From positions 1,178,001 through 1,242,000 of the forward strand of contig VZRN01006406.1 of assembly GCA_013397935.1 (NCBI GenBank): DNA of 64,000 bases, read 5' to 3'. Below the pieces are notes generated by a model, which saw only the letters and a list, made by a program, of their open reading frames with translations, was not told the origin of the DNA and did not search any database. Made by a program: the position numbers and the translations under genes. Shown piece after piece: positions 26,649 through 38,500 of this stretch. Origin of the DNA: Dasyornis broadbenti (Eukaryota; Chordata; Aves; Passeriformes; Dasyornithidae). Numbering within the stretch: the stretch's first letter is position 1; each line of letters opens with the position of its first letter.

Positions 26649-26674
26649 GGGTGGGGGTTTAGGTTTGGGGTGGG
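26649..26674 (+). other. G-quadruplex-capable tract (C-rich in the ZMAT3 transcript)
   Basis: The plus strand has G-runs of 3, 5, 4 and 3 separated by T, a nine-base T-rich loop and T, which fits the classical four-run quadruplex pattern. It sits in the presumed ZMAT3 3' UTR. The transcript therefore carries the C-rich complement, a possible poly(C)-binding-protein site. This is a sequence pattern only. Confidence 0.5.
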
Positions 26675-29600
26675 TTTTTCTGTTTGGATTTGGTTGGGTT
26701 TTTTGCATTAAGGGAAAGAAAACAATACTTATATGGGAGGAAAAACATTTTCACAAATATAATAAATAATTGTTCTGATCCAAAAGCAAAGTGCGATGTA
26801 GAATTTTTTCACTTAAAATCAACCTACAGCATAATGCCTTAAATATTAACAAATCAATTAGTGGTCAGCACAGTAAAATAAATATGAACATATTGATTTA
26901 CATTTTGTTTCTAGCAGCAAAGATCATTAACCTACTGGCCAATGTGACAGCTTCACAGAAGTCCCGTTTCTTGGGTTTGATACTTGGTTTAACACGAGAA
27001 AAAGATTAACTGGGTCTGGAAAATGGCACTTCAGCTGTACAGTGTTCTCCCTAGCCCACCTACGTCAAAAGGGTTTGCCCAGGACGTGTTTTCAGTATGT
27101 TTTGAACAGTGATTTGGAGAACACTTTTCACAAAAAGAAATAAAATCCAGATCCGCTCAGTATCTCACGCTGACAAGTACGAGTTTAGATTGTCCTGAAC
27201 CCTAAGGATAACGGGGAGGTTGGGTGTTTTCTCTTTGCAGTCAGCAGCTTCCTATGCTGAAGCAGGAATGGGAAGATCACAAGCTATTAAGCCATGCTGA
27301 AGAGGGAGACGAAAGCTTTGGTCGCTTGTAGGAAGTGCCACAACAAAGCACTGGGGCAAAGTGAGTCTCAGCTGCTTCTCCCACCAAGACATCGTTTCCT
27401 CTATGTAGGAAACCTGTCCTACCTTGTCACTCAAGTCCCACTGTCTGCCTTACATCTGCTCTACAAGCCACCACTCTGAAATCACCAGGATGATCACATT
27501 TGTCCTCCCTCGAACAAAACAAAGCAGATTCAGGCCCCTCTGTTCAGGGCAGACTGAAGCCACCTCTCCAAACCAGACTCAGCCCCAAGCAGAGAGGAGC
27601 CTGCAAGAACAGTCCCATGTCCCCGCCTCACACACCTTCCCAAAAGCACCAGCACGCAGGTGTGGTACATCTGCACAGCTGGAGCAAACCAGGTTTTGAT
27701 ACCTCCAGCACTCACTGGAAATGCCAAATGAGGAGCAGAAGCAGCAACCAAAGTTAAGTGGTGAACAGCTGATTTCTGGGACACAAAAGCAAGCAAAAAT
27801 GCCTCCTCATCCCCAGCAATACGCCAGACAGCACCAGTACCTACAGCTCCTCCAGCTCATATTTTTCACAAAGGATTGTTTTTCTGCTACTAATTGCAGC
27901 CTGTGGGAAATGCCACACTTTAATTTACAGCCAGAGGGATGCTTAACCACAATGCAGGGATCACTGTGCTGAAGCATGTTGTAGTAAGGCTCATCTAACA
28001 CCCTCTGTCCCTCTGGACAGTGGGGTCAGACTGGCAAACCAAAGGACAGGACACAAAGAGAAAACCAGAGCCCTTCTGTCAATGCAAATAATGCAGGGGA
28101 AAGGCTGATAAGAGATTTTGGAAAGGCAAGTGTTCTTCAAGGCTACACCGAGGGTGAGGCAGGGGCAGGAAAGAAGAAACAGACTTAAATGCTGTCAGAA
28201 CTATTCAGTAAGTGCTCTACAACCTGGGCACCTGGTTCTACCTTCTCATGTGCTCCAGGGCACAAACCCCATTTAACTGAGTTTTGCACAGAGGGGAGGG
28301 AATCCCATTCATGAGAACACCCATTGCCCTGCCTCTATCTGCAGGGCAAGGATCAGCATGGAATGATCTAGGGGCTTGTTTTCAACTACTTTGCAAGAAC
28401 TCACCTTGCCTGGATTCAGGAAGGCAGCATCAAGGTTGTATGGCTGTCTCAGGTAGCTAAAGAAAACAATAATTAGTTTCTGAGGAGCAGCCAGATGCAA
28501 CAAACCTTCTGAAGGTGGATGAGAAAGATGAATAAAGACTATCTAGATTTTTTTGTTAGTTTACTCATTCTTCATTTTTTAAGGCAAGCAGAAAGTCCTT
28601 CTGGAATGCAAGAGGCAGGATCAGAATGGCAATAAAAGGAGGCAGGGGAGCTACCTTCAACACTATGCACTAGGTACAATTTATCCCTGGTAAAATCCTA
28701 CTGAAACTAATGGAGCTGCATCTAATTCCATATAAGGCCTGAAAAGGGGTGACAGATGAGCCATGGTGCTTCCTTGACCCTTTCTCTGCACGTGCCACAG
28801 AAGTCAGTGAAGCTACACCAGTGCACAGCTCCAGCAGCACAGTGGGGGATCAGGTCCAACAAAAGCCACCAACATGCTGCACTTGCCACTGGAGACCATG
28901 TTTTAATGACATGGTGAGCTGGATTCCAATCACAGCTCCTCACACCTACCCAAACAAGCAGAAGAATAAATGTCAGCCCTACTTCTGCTCATCATCTCTT
29001 CCTACTTTTGCTAAGGAATATCAAAACAAACACACACACCTTTTGAGTTTGTCTACAATTAAAAAGCTGCTTAACAAGTTTCATGGATAATTCCATGTGG
29101 CCAAAAAGCTCTTACTCAAACAATCATCACCCCTGACATTTAAATCCTACATAACTTTGGATTTTTTGATGGTCCCTAGAACAGTCAAGTTCACATCAAG
29201 GAATGGAATTAAAACCCATCCTGAGATGAAAAAAGAAAGTGGGGGGAAAGTCATCCAATATTGGTAGTTCTAGTTCAAAGGAGCATTTAATATTTTCTCT
29301 ATAAACACCCATTAGGCTTTGCCCAGGGAATGGCATGGAAGTGGGACACACCAATTTCTGCTAGCCACAGTCCAGGCAGCTCCATTCTTCCAGAGCAAGG
29401 ACCGCAGGCCAGAGAGCAACTCTTGCTCTCTTCTACATCACTATGCAAAGAAATTACAGCTGACAGCTCCTTCCATCTATTCTCAACCTCACTCAGTCTA
29501 AGGCAGAATCAGAGCACAGTACATCTCACCTGAGCAGGTTTGCTTTCCAGTTCACTTCATTAGGCCACTGAGATCCCCAGAGATTCTCTTCAGGGAGATG

Positions 29601-30322
29601 AGCTACACTCATAGTGTATTAAGGTGTCCAGGCAACAATATCAAGAGTAGAAAAGTATTTCTGAATGGGGCTAATCAGCTGAAATCCATGTCAGATGTTC
29701 AAAATGGAATCTGCATCGCAGAGGAAGCAGTAAGAGGCAAAAGCCTCCAAGGAGGAGAGGTATGCACAGCCTTTCTACAAAGATGTGGAAAGAACCTACT
29801 CTGGACTGTAATGGGGGCCAGAAGCAGCAAAATGTGGACAAGTACACCACCTAATTCACACATCAACAGGCCCTACTCCTGCCCCTCTTTTACAAGCTGC
29901 CCAGAGATTCAGTCTGCTGTAGGGAGGCATCCTGGAGCACTGCTCTGTGGTGTGCCAAGAGGGGAGTGGGCTTTGCACATGGTCCACCTATGTGGTAGAA
30001 CCACAGAAGTTCCCAGCACTTCTTGGGCTTTGCATATTCATGCAGAAGGCTGGGGAGAAGACACAGTTCCTCCCTGCCACTCAACACAATGAAGAGCCTT
30101 AGATAATTAGCAAACAAACACCAAAAACACTTCATGTCCTGCACAGCGTCATCCTGCCGACTATGATAGAAAAAAAATCTAACCATACCAGTAAGTTTGC
30201 AGGTGTTACATGTACAGCTCGAGAGCATACTCCTACCCAATGGAGCACAAAGCAGGGCATGTGGCAAACAGCAGGCGAGAGACAAGCTGCTCTAGTTGCA
30301 AACTACTACCGAGGGTGGCGCG

Positions 30323-30534
30323 TCATTGGACATAGCCCAGGTTCTCCATCTCATTCCTGTAGCGCTGCTCGGACACTTTGCTCTTGTGCTGTTTGCTCTC
30401 CAGGTGCTGCCTGAACTCCATCTCCTCGCTGGCGCCCGCATTGCACATGGAGCAGTAGAACTGGCCACTGGGCGTCACACACATGGCCAGGTCACGGGGG
30501 ATCCTCTGGCGTGAGCGGGGATTGAAGTAGGGCC
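30323..30534 (-). CDS. ZMAT3: ZMAT3 coding exon 5 (last), coding part
   Basis: The acceptor is TTGACTCCCCAG before GGCCCTAC. The first two bases complete a Gly codon begun in the previous exon. It encodes residues 220-289, including zinc finger 3 (C247, C250, H263, H269), and ends LGYVQ-stop. The exon presumably continues as the 3' UTR. Confidence 0.95.
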
Positions 30535-33500
30535 CTGGGGAGTCAACAGAAAAGCCTGGTTTATCTGGAAGAAATAAAAGCTTGAGGCAGCTCAGTGACA
30601 ATGCCTAAGTCCAATGAATGATTGAAAAGCAGAGAAAGATTTGCTTCTTTAACTGATTAGAGTCTGAACCTTATTTTGCCAGAACTGCTCTGCTGATTTC
30701 CAGAGGTACAGCACACAGGGCAGCAGTTGGAATTTTATATAGTAGAGTGGGCTTAGTACCCCAGTCTTACTGAAAATCAGGAATCTAATCATTTAAGTAA
30801 TTACTCATTTCTTTTTTTTTTATAACCATCTAATATCAGAATTAGAACAGTCTTTTGATTAGAATAAGCCACCTCAGTTTAAAACTCACAAAATTATTTT
30901 TAATAGAACTTTAAAAGATTTATATTTTCCACGTGACAGTGATTAGAATGACATGATTAAACCAAGCTTCATCATGAATCAGGGTTTCAGCTAATGCATG
31001 CTTTAAAACAACTTAAAATGAAAAAGAGAAAGTGATGACTGGCTGGAGACTGTAATACACTCTTTAAATCATAGTAAAGAGGCAAAGTTAGTATCTAACA
31101 CCTGAGGAAGGACTCTACGCTAGGAACAGATGGTCTTAGAGGGAGGCTAACATGCTCTCTCATTCTGGTCATGGGAGTGCAAGTACAGGTTGATGTGCCA
31201 CAGTAGGAGTCAAAGCACCTGGCCACCTGCCAAGAAAATAAAGCAGGAAAATTGTCACCGCTTAGAGCAGCCTCAAAGACAGGCAGATGGTAAATTAAGT
31301 TACAAACTGAGAAACAGAACTAACAAGCAGGCTGACAAAACAAAGCAACTTTAGCAGCTGGGGAAAAAACCATGCAGACATGAAGGACCAGCAGAGCTTG
31401 GGCCAGGTCTTTTCACAACCTGATTCTGCTAAAACAGACCTCAGAAACAGAAAAAAAAACAAGTCTGTTTATTGTTAATTACTATTCCAATGACAGAATA
31501 GATGCAAGCTCCAAGTTACCTGTGTTGCTCTGAACCGTATAAGTATTTCTTCTGTTCTGCATCATCTTATATTCATTCCCTTCTTTCCTTGCCCTTCGTT
31601 TGCCTAGTTCTGACGCATCCCTGCAGATTAAACAAATATGAACAGCTGCAATTCGGAGTTTTCTGACAAAAGGACTGCCAGAGACACTGACACACACTTT
31701 CAGCCTGAGCATGAGGTTGAACAATACCTACGAGAATGAGTTATTCTGTGCCTCTGCAAGACGCAGCCGCTTGGCGTGATTTTTCCCTTGGTAGTGAGCC
31801 TGTGCCACAGCCGGAGAACTAAATGAGGCATCACAAAGCTTGCAGTAATCATTCTCTGTAGCCAAGATCACTCGGCCACCTGGCTTACTGGATCCCATCT
31901 AGCAGCAAAGGGAGAGACAGCATGTGAAACACAAGAAGGTTAAATCGTTGAAATATTTCAGTCACAGGGACCAAGACCAGTGTAGTCTTCATCAGACAGC
32001 AGGAGAGCTGGCGTTAAAGCATATGGATTAGGACACTCTCAAGTTCTCCCCAAAGTGTTCTTACAAGAACTTCATTTTTCCTGCCTCAGGCTCCAGAAGA
32101 GTCTGAAAATTCCTGGCCTGAGGTGGAGAGGAAAGCAATCTGAACAAACAGCTCTGCAATAGCCACAGAGGCTTGTTTACATCACAGCAATGATTTTAAC
32201 TCCTTCTGACTGATGAACAGTGACTTTCACACTGAGCAAGACCCAGTGAAAGGTAGAGGTGCTCCTCTCTCCTATTTACGTCCACCTAATCTCTCCGCAG
32301 TACCCTGTCTTTACACAGCTCCCTGACCACAGCAAGAGGGGAAAAAAAAAAGACCAAAGCAGTAATAAAGCTGCCAAACCTCTGATCCTTAGCCTCCAGG
32401 TAGGAGGACACCTGGATCCAGACTTCAAAGGAAAGACTCAGTCTCACATGAGTAGCTCCTGCTATAGAAAGGACACCTTGTCTGTGGAGTCAGACCACAT
32501 ACACTGATCCAGGCAGGAACCATGCCTCCTCAGCACGTAACATCCACAGAAAAATGTTTTGTAAACAGCGCAGCAGCAGTGATTCATGCAGCCATGTCAC
32601 TGCAGCACTTGACAAGATGACTTTCTTTCACCTCTCCTTTGATACTGCTCAAACACACACAATTCTGACTTCTAGCTTACATGAACCCTCATGTGGCCCC
32701 AGAAAGGTATTTTTATTGCCATGAGCCATTTCCTCCATTAAAAAACACACCATCAGATACCCTGGTAGGTACAGCAGCCACATCCTAGTGCCCCGGGCTG
32801 GACCCCAGCCCATCCCAATTCACAACCATGAGCAGCAAAGCCAATTTACACAGGGCTGAGTCTCCCTCTGGCGGCTCCAGCAGCGCCTGGAACAATCTGC
32901 CACTCTGCAAATGCTCTTTGCTTCCCTACAGACAACACAGGCTTATGTTGTGGGAAGTGACAGGCACAGTTTCAATCCCCATGGCCCAGCTGTGCTTCCC
33001 TGCACAGTCATACGCAAGAGCCAGGTTAGCTGTCACATCCCATGACAAACCCAAGGGATGAATTCTAGACAGTGAAAGCAAAAACCATCTCTTTTGCCTC
33101 TAATATGCCCAAAACAGAATTAATCTGGATCACTGAGGGAACAATCCATTCACTCTGCACACAGGAATGAGCACTTCAAAAGGAGCAACAAAAGAGGAAT
33201 TAGCTAACAGCCCTGGGCAATGGGTGTAGGAGCACCAAAACACTTTTTTCATGTAGGCTTTCCTCACACAACAGAGGGATGATTGTGCAGAGTGGATGCC
33301 ACACCCTCACATCTAAATCCAGTTCCAGCAATGCTGTTTTATACCTGCCCTTAAACAGCTATAATCAGCAGCACATCATACTTACTTAGGAATCAAAGTA
33401 TTTGCCAGGCAGAAATAGAACATTTGAAGTCCAATATTGTGCTGCAAGGGCAGATCAATATCTGCATCTTCAAAGGAAAGCAAACAGCTCACAACAGACC

Positions 33501-35540
33501 ACTTCCACCATCCTGTGTCATCACAAGGAAAATACTTTCCCAATTCCTGCAGTAATCCTCAAAGCCTGAGATCTGGTTATCCTTACTGGCGGTTAGGTGA
33601 CAAGAAAGCATGATCTCAGTCCCCTTCCCATGCCTTACCTGAGTTGGAAGGGAAACAACCTGAGGTGGGGCAGGCTCAACCGAATTACTCATCCTGGCAG
33701 GTGCCGGACAGCTGTTGGCAGCATAGTAATTGCGGAGTTTCTTACTGTGGTTTTTACCCTGCAAAGATAACCCAGATAAATCACTCTCCTAATAATAGTA
33801 TCTCACTCTGAAAGACAAAGGATCCAGAGACTGAAATGAGAAAGTGCCCATGAAGGTGACAGCTCAGGTAAAGTAGTTGTCACTCAGAAAATAACAGCTC
33901 TGAATTCAAGACATGCTGGCATTCCTCCCTTTCTCCAAAATGCTCATCACCAAGAATGACTGGGCCTCATCTTCAGCTGATTTGCTCAATCTGTTTGCCA
34001 TTTCACTTAAAACCAGTATTTTGTATTTTAAGCATATTAACTGCTTTGCACAGTTTTTTGATAAGCCTGAACACACACACACATTTCATGAAACTGCAAA
34101 CATGAGTTAAAACATGAGACACTGAACATAAAAACCCACTTCACATTTTATTTTCTCTTGAAAAACATAAACCATAGTTCTTTTTGGTGTTCTGAAAACC
34201 TGATGGAGAAACATGAGTATGTATATGTATTGTGGATGCACGGTAAGGCATATGCTCAAATGCAAGTTATGTACAAATTCACTTCTGTCCCCTCATGGCA
34301 GAAATTCTGCAGAAATAAGATGCTAAAAGTGTAACACCAATCCAATCTACCCCTTCACTAGCAGGATACCACTTTTTCAGTGCCAACAGCAAACCTGAAA
34401 TCTAGGTCTGGTGTCCTGAGGATATGGACAAAAACCTTTTTGCATTCAGTGGTGGAGAAAGTCACTATGACCATTATTCATGCAAATACAACACTAGGCA
34501 GAGTAGCAAAATGGGGTAATGCAAGACTGACATATCCTATCTCTCAGGAAAGAAGCATATGCAAAGAGTCCCTACCCTGTTTCAGACATGTCAATAAGAT
34601 CAGCTCAAACAAAATTAATTTGGTCTGAACCAATCCAGCTGATGAGAGTGTTTGCATAAATGGCCCCACCAGATCAGTGGTGTGCACAGCCTCAGAAAGG
34701 AGACCCTGATGATAAACACATGGTAGCAGCCCCTTTCCTAATGACACAGCTGGATCCAGCAGAAAACATCTGTCCATGCCTCACAAAATCACGTCTGGAA
34801 TCAGAAGGTCAATTTTACAGAACTAGTGTAGATGTGAAATACAGATTGCATAAAACAAAGGGAAAACCACAAGTGTCTGCTTTTTCACCCATGCCATCTT
34901 GGCACCACTCCTCTGTCCCTGTGGACAGAGATTTTTTACAAAAAGCTCCAGTAATAACACCTTAAATGAAAGCACTGCAGCATGTCTGGACAACCAGCAA
35001 ATCCAAGCAGGGTGAAGATATGTCTATAGAGCAGTTTCAGTCCATGAGGTGGTGCAGAGGCAGCTCCAGATGAGCAACTCAAATGCTGCTGCTGGTGTGC
35101 AGCACTCAAAATCCCCTCGAGAAGCTGAGTTAGTCCTCCTGCATTAGCCTACACTTCCCTCTGTGCTACCACAGCAACGCTGCTGGCAGTGCTCGTGCTG
35201 GCACAGGAATGTCTCCACAAGCTGCAGATGCAGCAGCCCCAAAAGCTGAGCCTCCTGCTGCTCTCCTTACCTGGTAATGAGCCTGGGCTTGCTGGGCCGA
35301 ATTCAGAGTGACATTGCAAAGCTTACAGCACAGGGGCTTACATAGTTCCTCCAGCATAGGGTCCTGCTCCACCACCTTGGCAAGTTCCTCTTCTTGTGTG
35401 TGATGAAAGGAAGGCCCCAGTCCCAGAGACTTTGGTGGGGACAGTGGTGAGCTGGCTCTTGGCCTTGTAGCCACTGACATAGGAAGGGATGAAGGCTTCT
35501 CAGGATGAGGAAGAAGTCCTGCTTGCTGTAGAAGAATCAT
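30323..35540 (-). CDS. ZMAT3: ZMAT3 (Wig-1/PAG608), matrin-type zinc-finger RNA-binding protein, complete spliced CDS
   Basis: The CDS joins 35540-35271, 33758-33639, 31898-31732, 31620-31520 and 30534-30323, all minus strand. That gives 870 nt, or 289 residues plus TGA, with every junction GT-AG and in frame. Three matrin-type C2H2 fingers are visible: C72/C75/H88/H94, C149/C152/H165/H171 and C247/C250/H263/H269. Each has the CxxC-x12-Hx5H spacing typical of double-stranded-RNA-binding fingers. A basic KRRARK stretch at 193-198 is the likely nuclear localisation signal. The protein matches vertebrate ZMAT3, a p53 target that binds dsRNA and AU-rich mRNA elements and affects mRNA stability and splicing. 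The length equals that recalled for mammals. The N-terminal 60 residues are Pro/Ser-rich and the least conserved. The start ATG at 35540 begins MILLQ, as in mammals. Confidence 0.96.
30535..31519 (-). other. ZMAT3: ZMAT3 intron between coding exons 4 and 5
   Basis: A phase-1 GT-AG intron of 985 bp. It is AT-rich with short homopolymers, and I see no other feature in it. Confidence 0.9.
31520..31620 (-). CDS. ZMAT3: ZMAT3 coding exon 4
   Basis: A 101-nt exon with acceptor AATCTGCAG before GGATGCG and donor ACACAG/GTAACT. It encodes the linker between fingers 2 and 3 (about residues 186-220), including the basic KRRARK cluster that probably serves as nuclear localisation signal. It starts with the third base of a Ser codon and ends with the first base of a Gly codon. 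Confidence 0.94.
31732..31898 (-). CDS. ZMAT3: ZMAT3 coding exon 3
   Basis: A 167-nt exon with acceptor TTTGCTGCTAG before ATGGGA and donor CATTCTC/GTAGGT. It encodes residues 131-185 plus two bases, containing zinc finger 2 (C149, C152, H165, H171) and the following GKNHAKRLR basic tail. The intron to exon 4 is only 111 bp (31621-31731). The phase-2 donor was chosen because reading on would hit an in-frame TAG, and because it gives the conserved NSFS-D/E junction. Confidence 0.94.
31899..33638 (-). other. ZMAT3: ZMAT3 intron between coding exons 2 and 3
   Basis: A phase-0 intron of 1,740 bp. I saw no coding or repeat feature beyond short A-rich runs. Confidence 0.88.
33639..33758 (-). CDS. 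ZMAT3: ZMAT3 coding exon 2
   Basis: A 120-nt, phase 0-0 exon encoding residues 91-130. It begins with GKNHSKKLR, which supplies the last zinc ligand (H94) of finger 1. A Pro-rich linker ending PTQ follows. Acceptor TTATCTTTGCAG and donor ACTCAG/GTAAGG are both strong. Because its length is a multiple of three, skipping would keep frame but destroy finger 1. Confidence 0.94.
33759..35270 (-). other. ZMAT3: ZMAT3 intron between coding exons 1 and 2
   Basis: A phase-0 intron of 1,512 bp that splits zinc finger 1. A short (CA)n run occurs near 34072-34082. Nothing else was recognised. Confidence 0.88.
35271..35540 (-). CDS. ZMAT3: ZMAT3 coding exon 1 (start codon)
   Basis: 270 coding nt for residues 1-90, from MILLQ to AHYQ. 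It contains the Pro/Ser-rich N-terminus, an acidic EEELAKVVEQ stretch, and the first part of zinc finger 1 (C72, C75, H88). The donor is TACCAG/GTAAGG. The frame stays open upstream to another Met at 35627. Both candidate acceptors (exon starting at 35596 or 35618) exclude that Met, so the ATG at 35540 is the natural start. Its context is weak (C at -3, A at +4). Confidence 0.93.
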
Positions 35541-35562
35541 TGGCCAGGAAGACTGTGGGCAT
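35500..35562 (-). promoter_or_regulatory. ZMAT3: Upstream ORF overlapping the ZMAT3 start codon
   Basis: An ATG at 35562-35560 lies 22 nt upstream of the main start, in a different frame. It opens a 20-codon reading frame that ends with TGA at 35502-35500, inside the main CDS. Its context has A at -3, better than the main ATG. It lies in the exon under either candidate acceptor. Overlapping uORFs of this kind usually lower translation of the main frame; here that is inference. Confidence 0.6.
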
Positions 35563-35596
35563 GCTACTGCTGAAGGAGGAGGAGTCTTCTTCAGAT
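35541..35596 (-). other. ZMAT3: ZMAT3 5' UTR part of the first coding exon (tentative)
   Basis: Upstream of the start the sense strand shows TTTCTGGTCTAG ending at 35597, a usable acceptor that would place 56 nt of 5' UTR in this exon. A second candidate, TGCTTGTTTCAG ending at 35619, would start the exon at 35618. The sequence alone does not decide between them. Confidence 0.45.
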
Positions 35597-38500
35597 CTAG
35601 ACCAGAAAGACACAAATGCTGAAACAAGCAACAATAGCAGGAACATCAAGGATCCAGAGATAATTGCTGTAACTCCACTGCCTCTACTTTATGCTTTTTC
35701 ACAATGCCAAGCAGGATACAGTCCGTTTGCAACACTTTACCGCCCACAGAAACAGTAGTATCCAGGACAACCAGGGCCAGATTACAAGATACTTACAAGA
35801 CCCCCTCCTGTCAGGTGAAGATTCCTAACCACCCACAGCACCTGACAACAGCAAACACTCCCCACTGCTCCATGGCCAGGAGACGTGGGACCATACAACA
35901 CACACAGCACACAAAGCTGTGTAAACGGGGGGGTACAACCGCTATCCACATCCTCCTTTGGAAGCTCAAGGACAAGCTCACTCTCCAAGACCTAAACAAA
36001 TATTACAGTGCATTACTGCAATGAACACTTAAATGAATCCAAATACTTCAAAGCAGATTTATTGTATATAGGTAGGTACAAAATACATAAACACATCTAT
36101 CCCTCAAATACTCACAAAGACTTTATTGAGGAAAAGCTTTTCTCCAGTAAGTCAACAAAAGAGTGGGAATGAGCTGGAGCACACCTTGTTGTACACAGTC
36201 AGCTCCCAAGGGCTCTCTCCCATGGTCTTCTTGAATGACCTTGAGCTATTTTTCACATTTCCATTACTAACTACAACCAATGCAACATTTAAAGCTACAT
36301 CTTCTTCAGAAAAATGGACAACTTATCTCATATTAACTTTTATTCAATTATTTCTCAGTTAATTCACGTTATTAGAACTAACTCTCCATTTCCAACAAGA
36401 GGTTCTGAGAGATTTATTTAGTTAAAGTTCATAAATCACATCTACAGCCCGGATGAACATCCCTAGAATAATACAGAACAGTCACATTATGAATTAAGGC
36501 ACAGCTACTTTTGTTAATGTCTTATTAGCTTCTTATCATAACAAATCCTGTTCAGTGCCACAGTGGGATCAAGAGAAGCATTATCTTGGCCTCTGTAGAT
36601 CATTTCCAGCTAGGGCTGCATTGATAGCAACCATGTTTATGCTGTGGGCTTTGTTCATTTGTTTAAGCAAATAATGAGACACATCTGCATTTTAAAACAA
36701 CACCTGTGGAAAATTAGCAAAAAGTAAACGAAATGCCACCAAGGAATTTTGTTTCTGAGTCACTTTTGAAAATACGGCCTTCAAAGCCATTTAGGAACCT
36801 GGAGAAGCAGATAGCATTTATCTGGGATAACTTCCGGGATTTTCAATCTGCTAAAATTAGCTGAAGATAAATACCTTCTACACTCAAGCTATGGAAAATC
36901 CCACTTGATGCCTGCAATTTTAGGTACTTATCTTAAGATAACTTAGGTGTTGTCTTTGGATCTCTCTTCCCAGAGAGATCTATGTTCTATTAGGAAAAAT
37001 AAAACATAAATAAATAAATAAATAAAAGGTCAGTGGGACTAACGCATTCAAGTGACAAAAATATTTCTGAAATGTTTATCTCAAACCCACACTTACACTA
37101 ACACAAGACTGGAGGAAGAAAAAAGCAGAATACACTGGCTTGAGGACAATGTTTTAATGCAGTAACAGAGCCATCATGAGTTTTCATGTTATAATAGCCC
37201 TCCACCACCAAGGCTCTGAAAAATTTCAGAGCTTGAATCTACCACAAAGAAGGAAGAGAACACACAGGAATGGTGCTGCAAATCATCCATCAGCAGCGTA
37301 AATTCTGTTACCTAACCCCTCTCCTACTTTCAGCACACATGTTCCTGGTTAAACAGAAGACAACTTTTTCATCTTAATTTTCCTCAACTAGTACTCTGTA
37401 GACAGTCTGATTAATTTCTGTGGGACTACAGACAGAACAAGATCATATTCATGTTGGTTAAATACATCATAACACAGGTCTATCAAGGCAGTTTAAATCA
37501 ACTATGCAAGCAGGTAAGCATGTCAGCTAATTTCAGAGTTTTATTACATGAGCATAATGGGCCTCTTACCTTAAAATGAGAGTAAATTATAGCCCAATGC
37601 TTCATAGAGCAACATAAAGAGATGTACAGTAAAAATCAATTGAGATTCATTTGCTTAATTCTGCATGAGCGTTTGTTGCATCACATTTTCTTGCAACTGG
37701 CACAAATGGGATTTGTCATATACAAGAGGACACAGTGCTTACAGGATCTGTATCTACGGGGGAAAAGGTATAATGTAATATTCTTAGAAAATCTTTAATT
37801 GTAAGGTCATTTAGTGTTGCTTAAAGTAAGCAGTTGTGTGAAGATAAAATTAAGGCTGCAAGGGCAATTTCAATAGTAGAACTTCTTGACTTGGCTTATG
37901 CAATACATGCAATTCTGATCTTCCTCTGACAGTGATCTTTAATCACTGAAATCGCTCAAATGATGCTCATTTCTATCTTACTGATATTTATAAGGAAAAA
38001 AATCACTCAAAATTAGCTTATTTACAGGTCTCTTTAATCCTCCACTGCTGGATGTTGCAGCTACCCTGCCCAGGAGAAGGTAAAAGGGCATTTTTAACTC
38101 CTTTCCCTTCACATGAGAAGCTGTAAAACATTTACCCTACGACACAGCAATGGAACCTTCCCCACCAAGGACCTCAACCAGCATAGCCCAAGGCAGGGTA
38201 AGAACCTGCAGCCCTCCAGGGTGAGCCGAGGAGCCATTGTGCCTCATGACAGCACCTCTCAGAGCTCAGCCAGGCCTCCTCTGACATGCCAGCATACACT
38301 TCCACCCCACGCCAGTTGTCCTTGAGCGGATGAAAGGGGGACAGGTGCACGCACAGACCTTCTTCCTCCTGTCAGCTGGGACATCCCAAGGGCAGCACTG
38401 AAGAAGGAGACCTATCCTCCATGCCCTGAGTACTACACCTGGTACTGGCCAGGTAAGGGGGAGCAACCTCCCCAGCTGACAGCCCAGTGCTGGGAAAGCC

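Larger units (their letters stand above)
25190..30322 (-). other. ZMAT3: Presumed 3' UTR of ZMAT3
   Basis: This stretch lies directly downstream of the ZMAT3 stop codon on the minus strand. It has no introns or exons of another gene that I can support. By eye, no canonical AATAAA occurs on the minus strand from the stop down to 25571. Four then occur within about 360 bp (25566-25571, 25549-25554, 25437-25442, 25211-25216). Mammalian ZMAT3 mRNAs are known to have a multi-kilobase 3' UTR, so a UTR of about 4.7-5.1 kb is plausible. Variant ATTAAA hexamers inside could give shorter forms. The extent is inference. Confidence 0.45.

Noticed and set aside
37504..37525. Possible p53 response element in ZMAT3 intron 1 (ATGCAAGCAG, GT, AAGCATGTCA)
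   Set aside because: About 16 of 20 consensus positions match. Isolated half-sites this good or better also occur elsewhere in the window (for example AAACATGTTC at 25337), so it is not distinguishable from chance.
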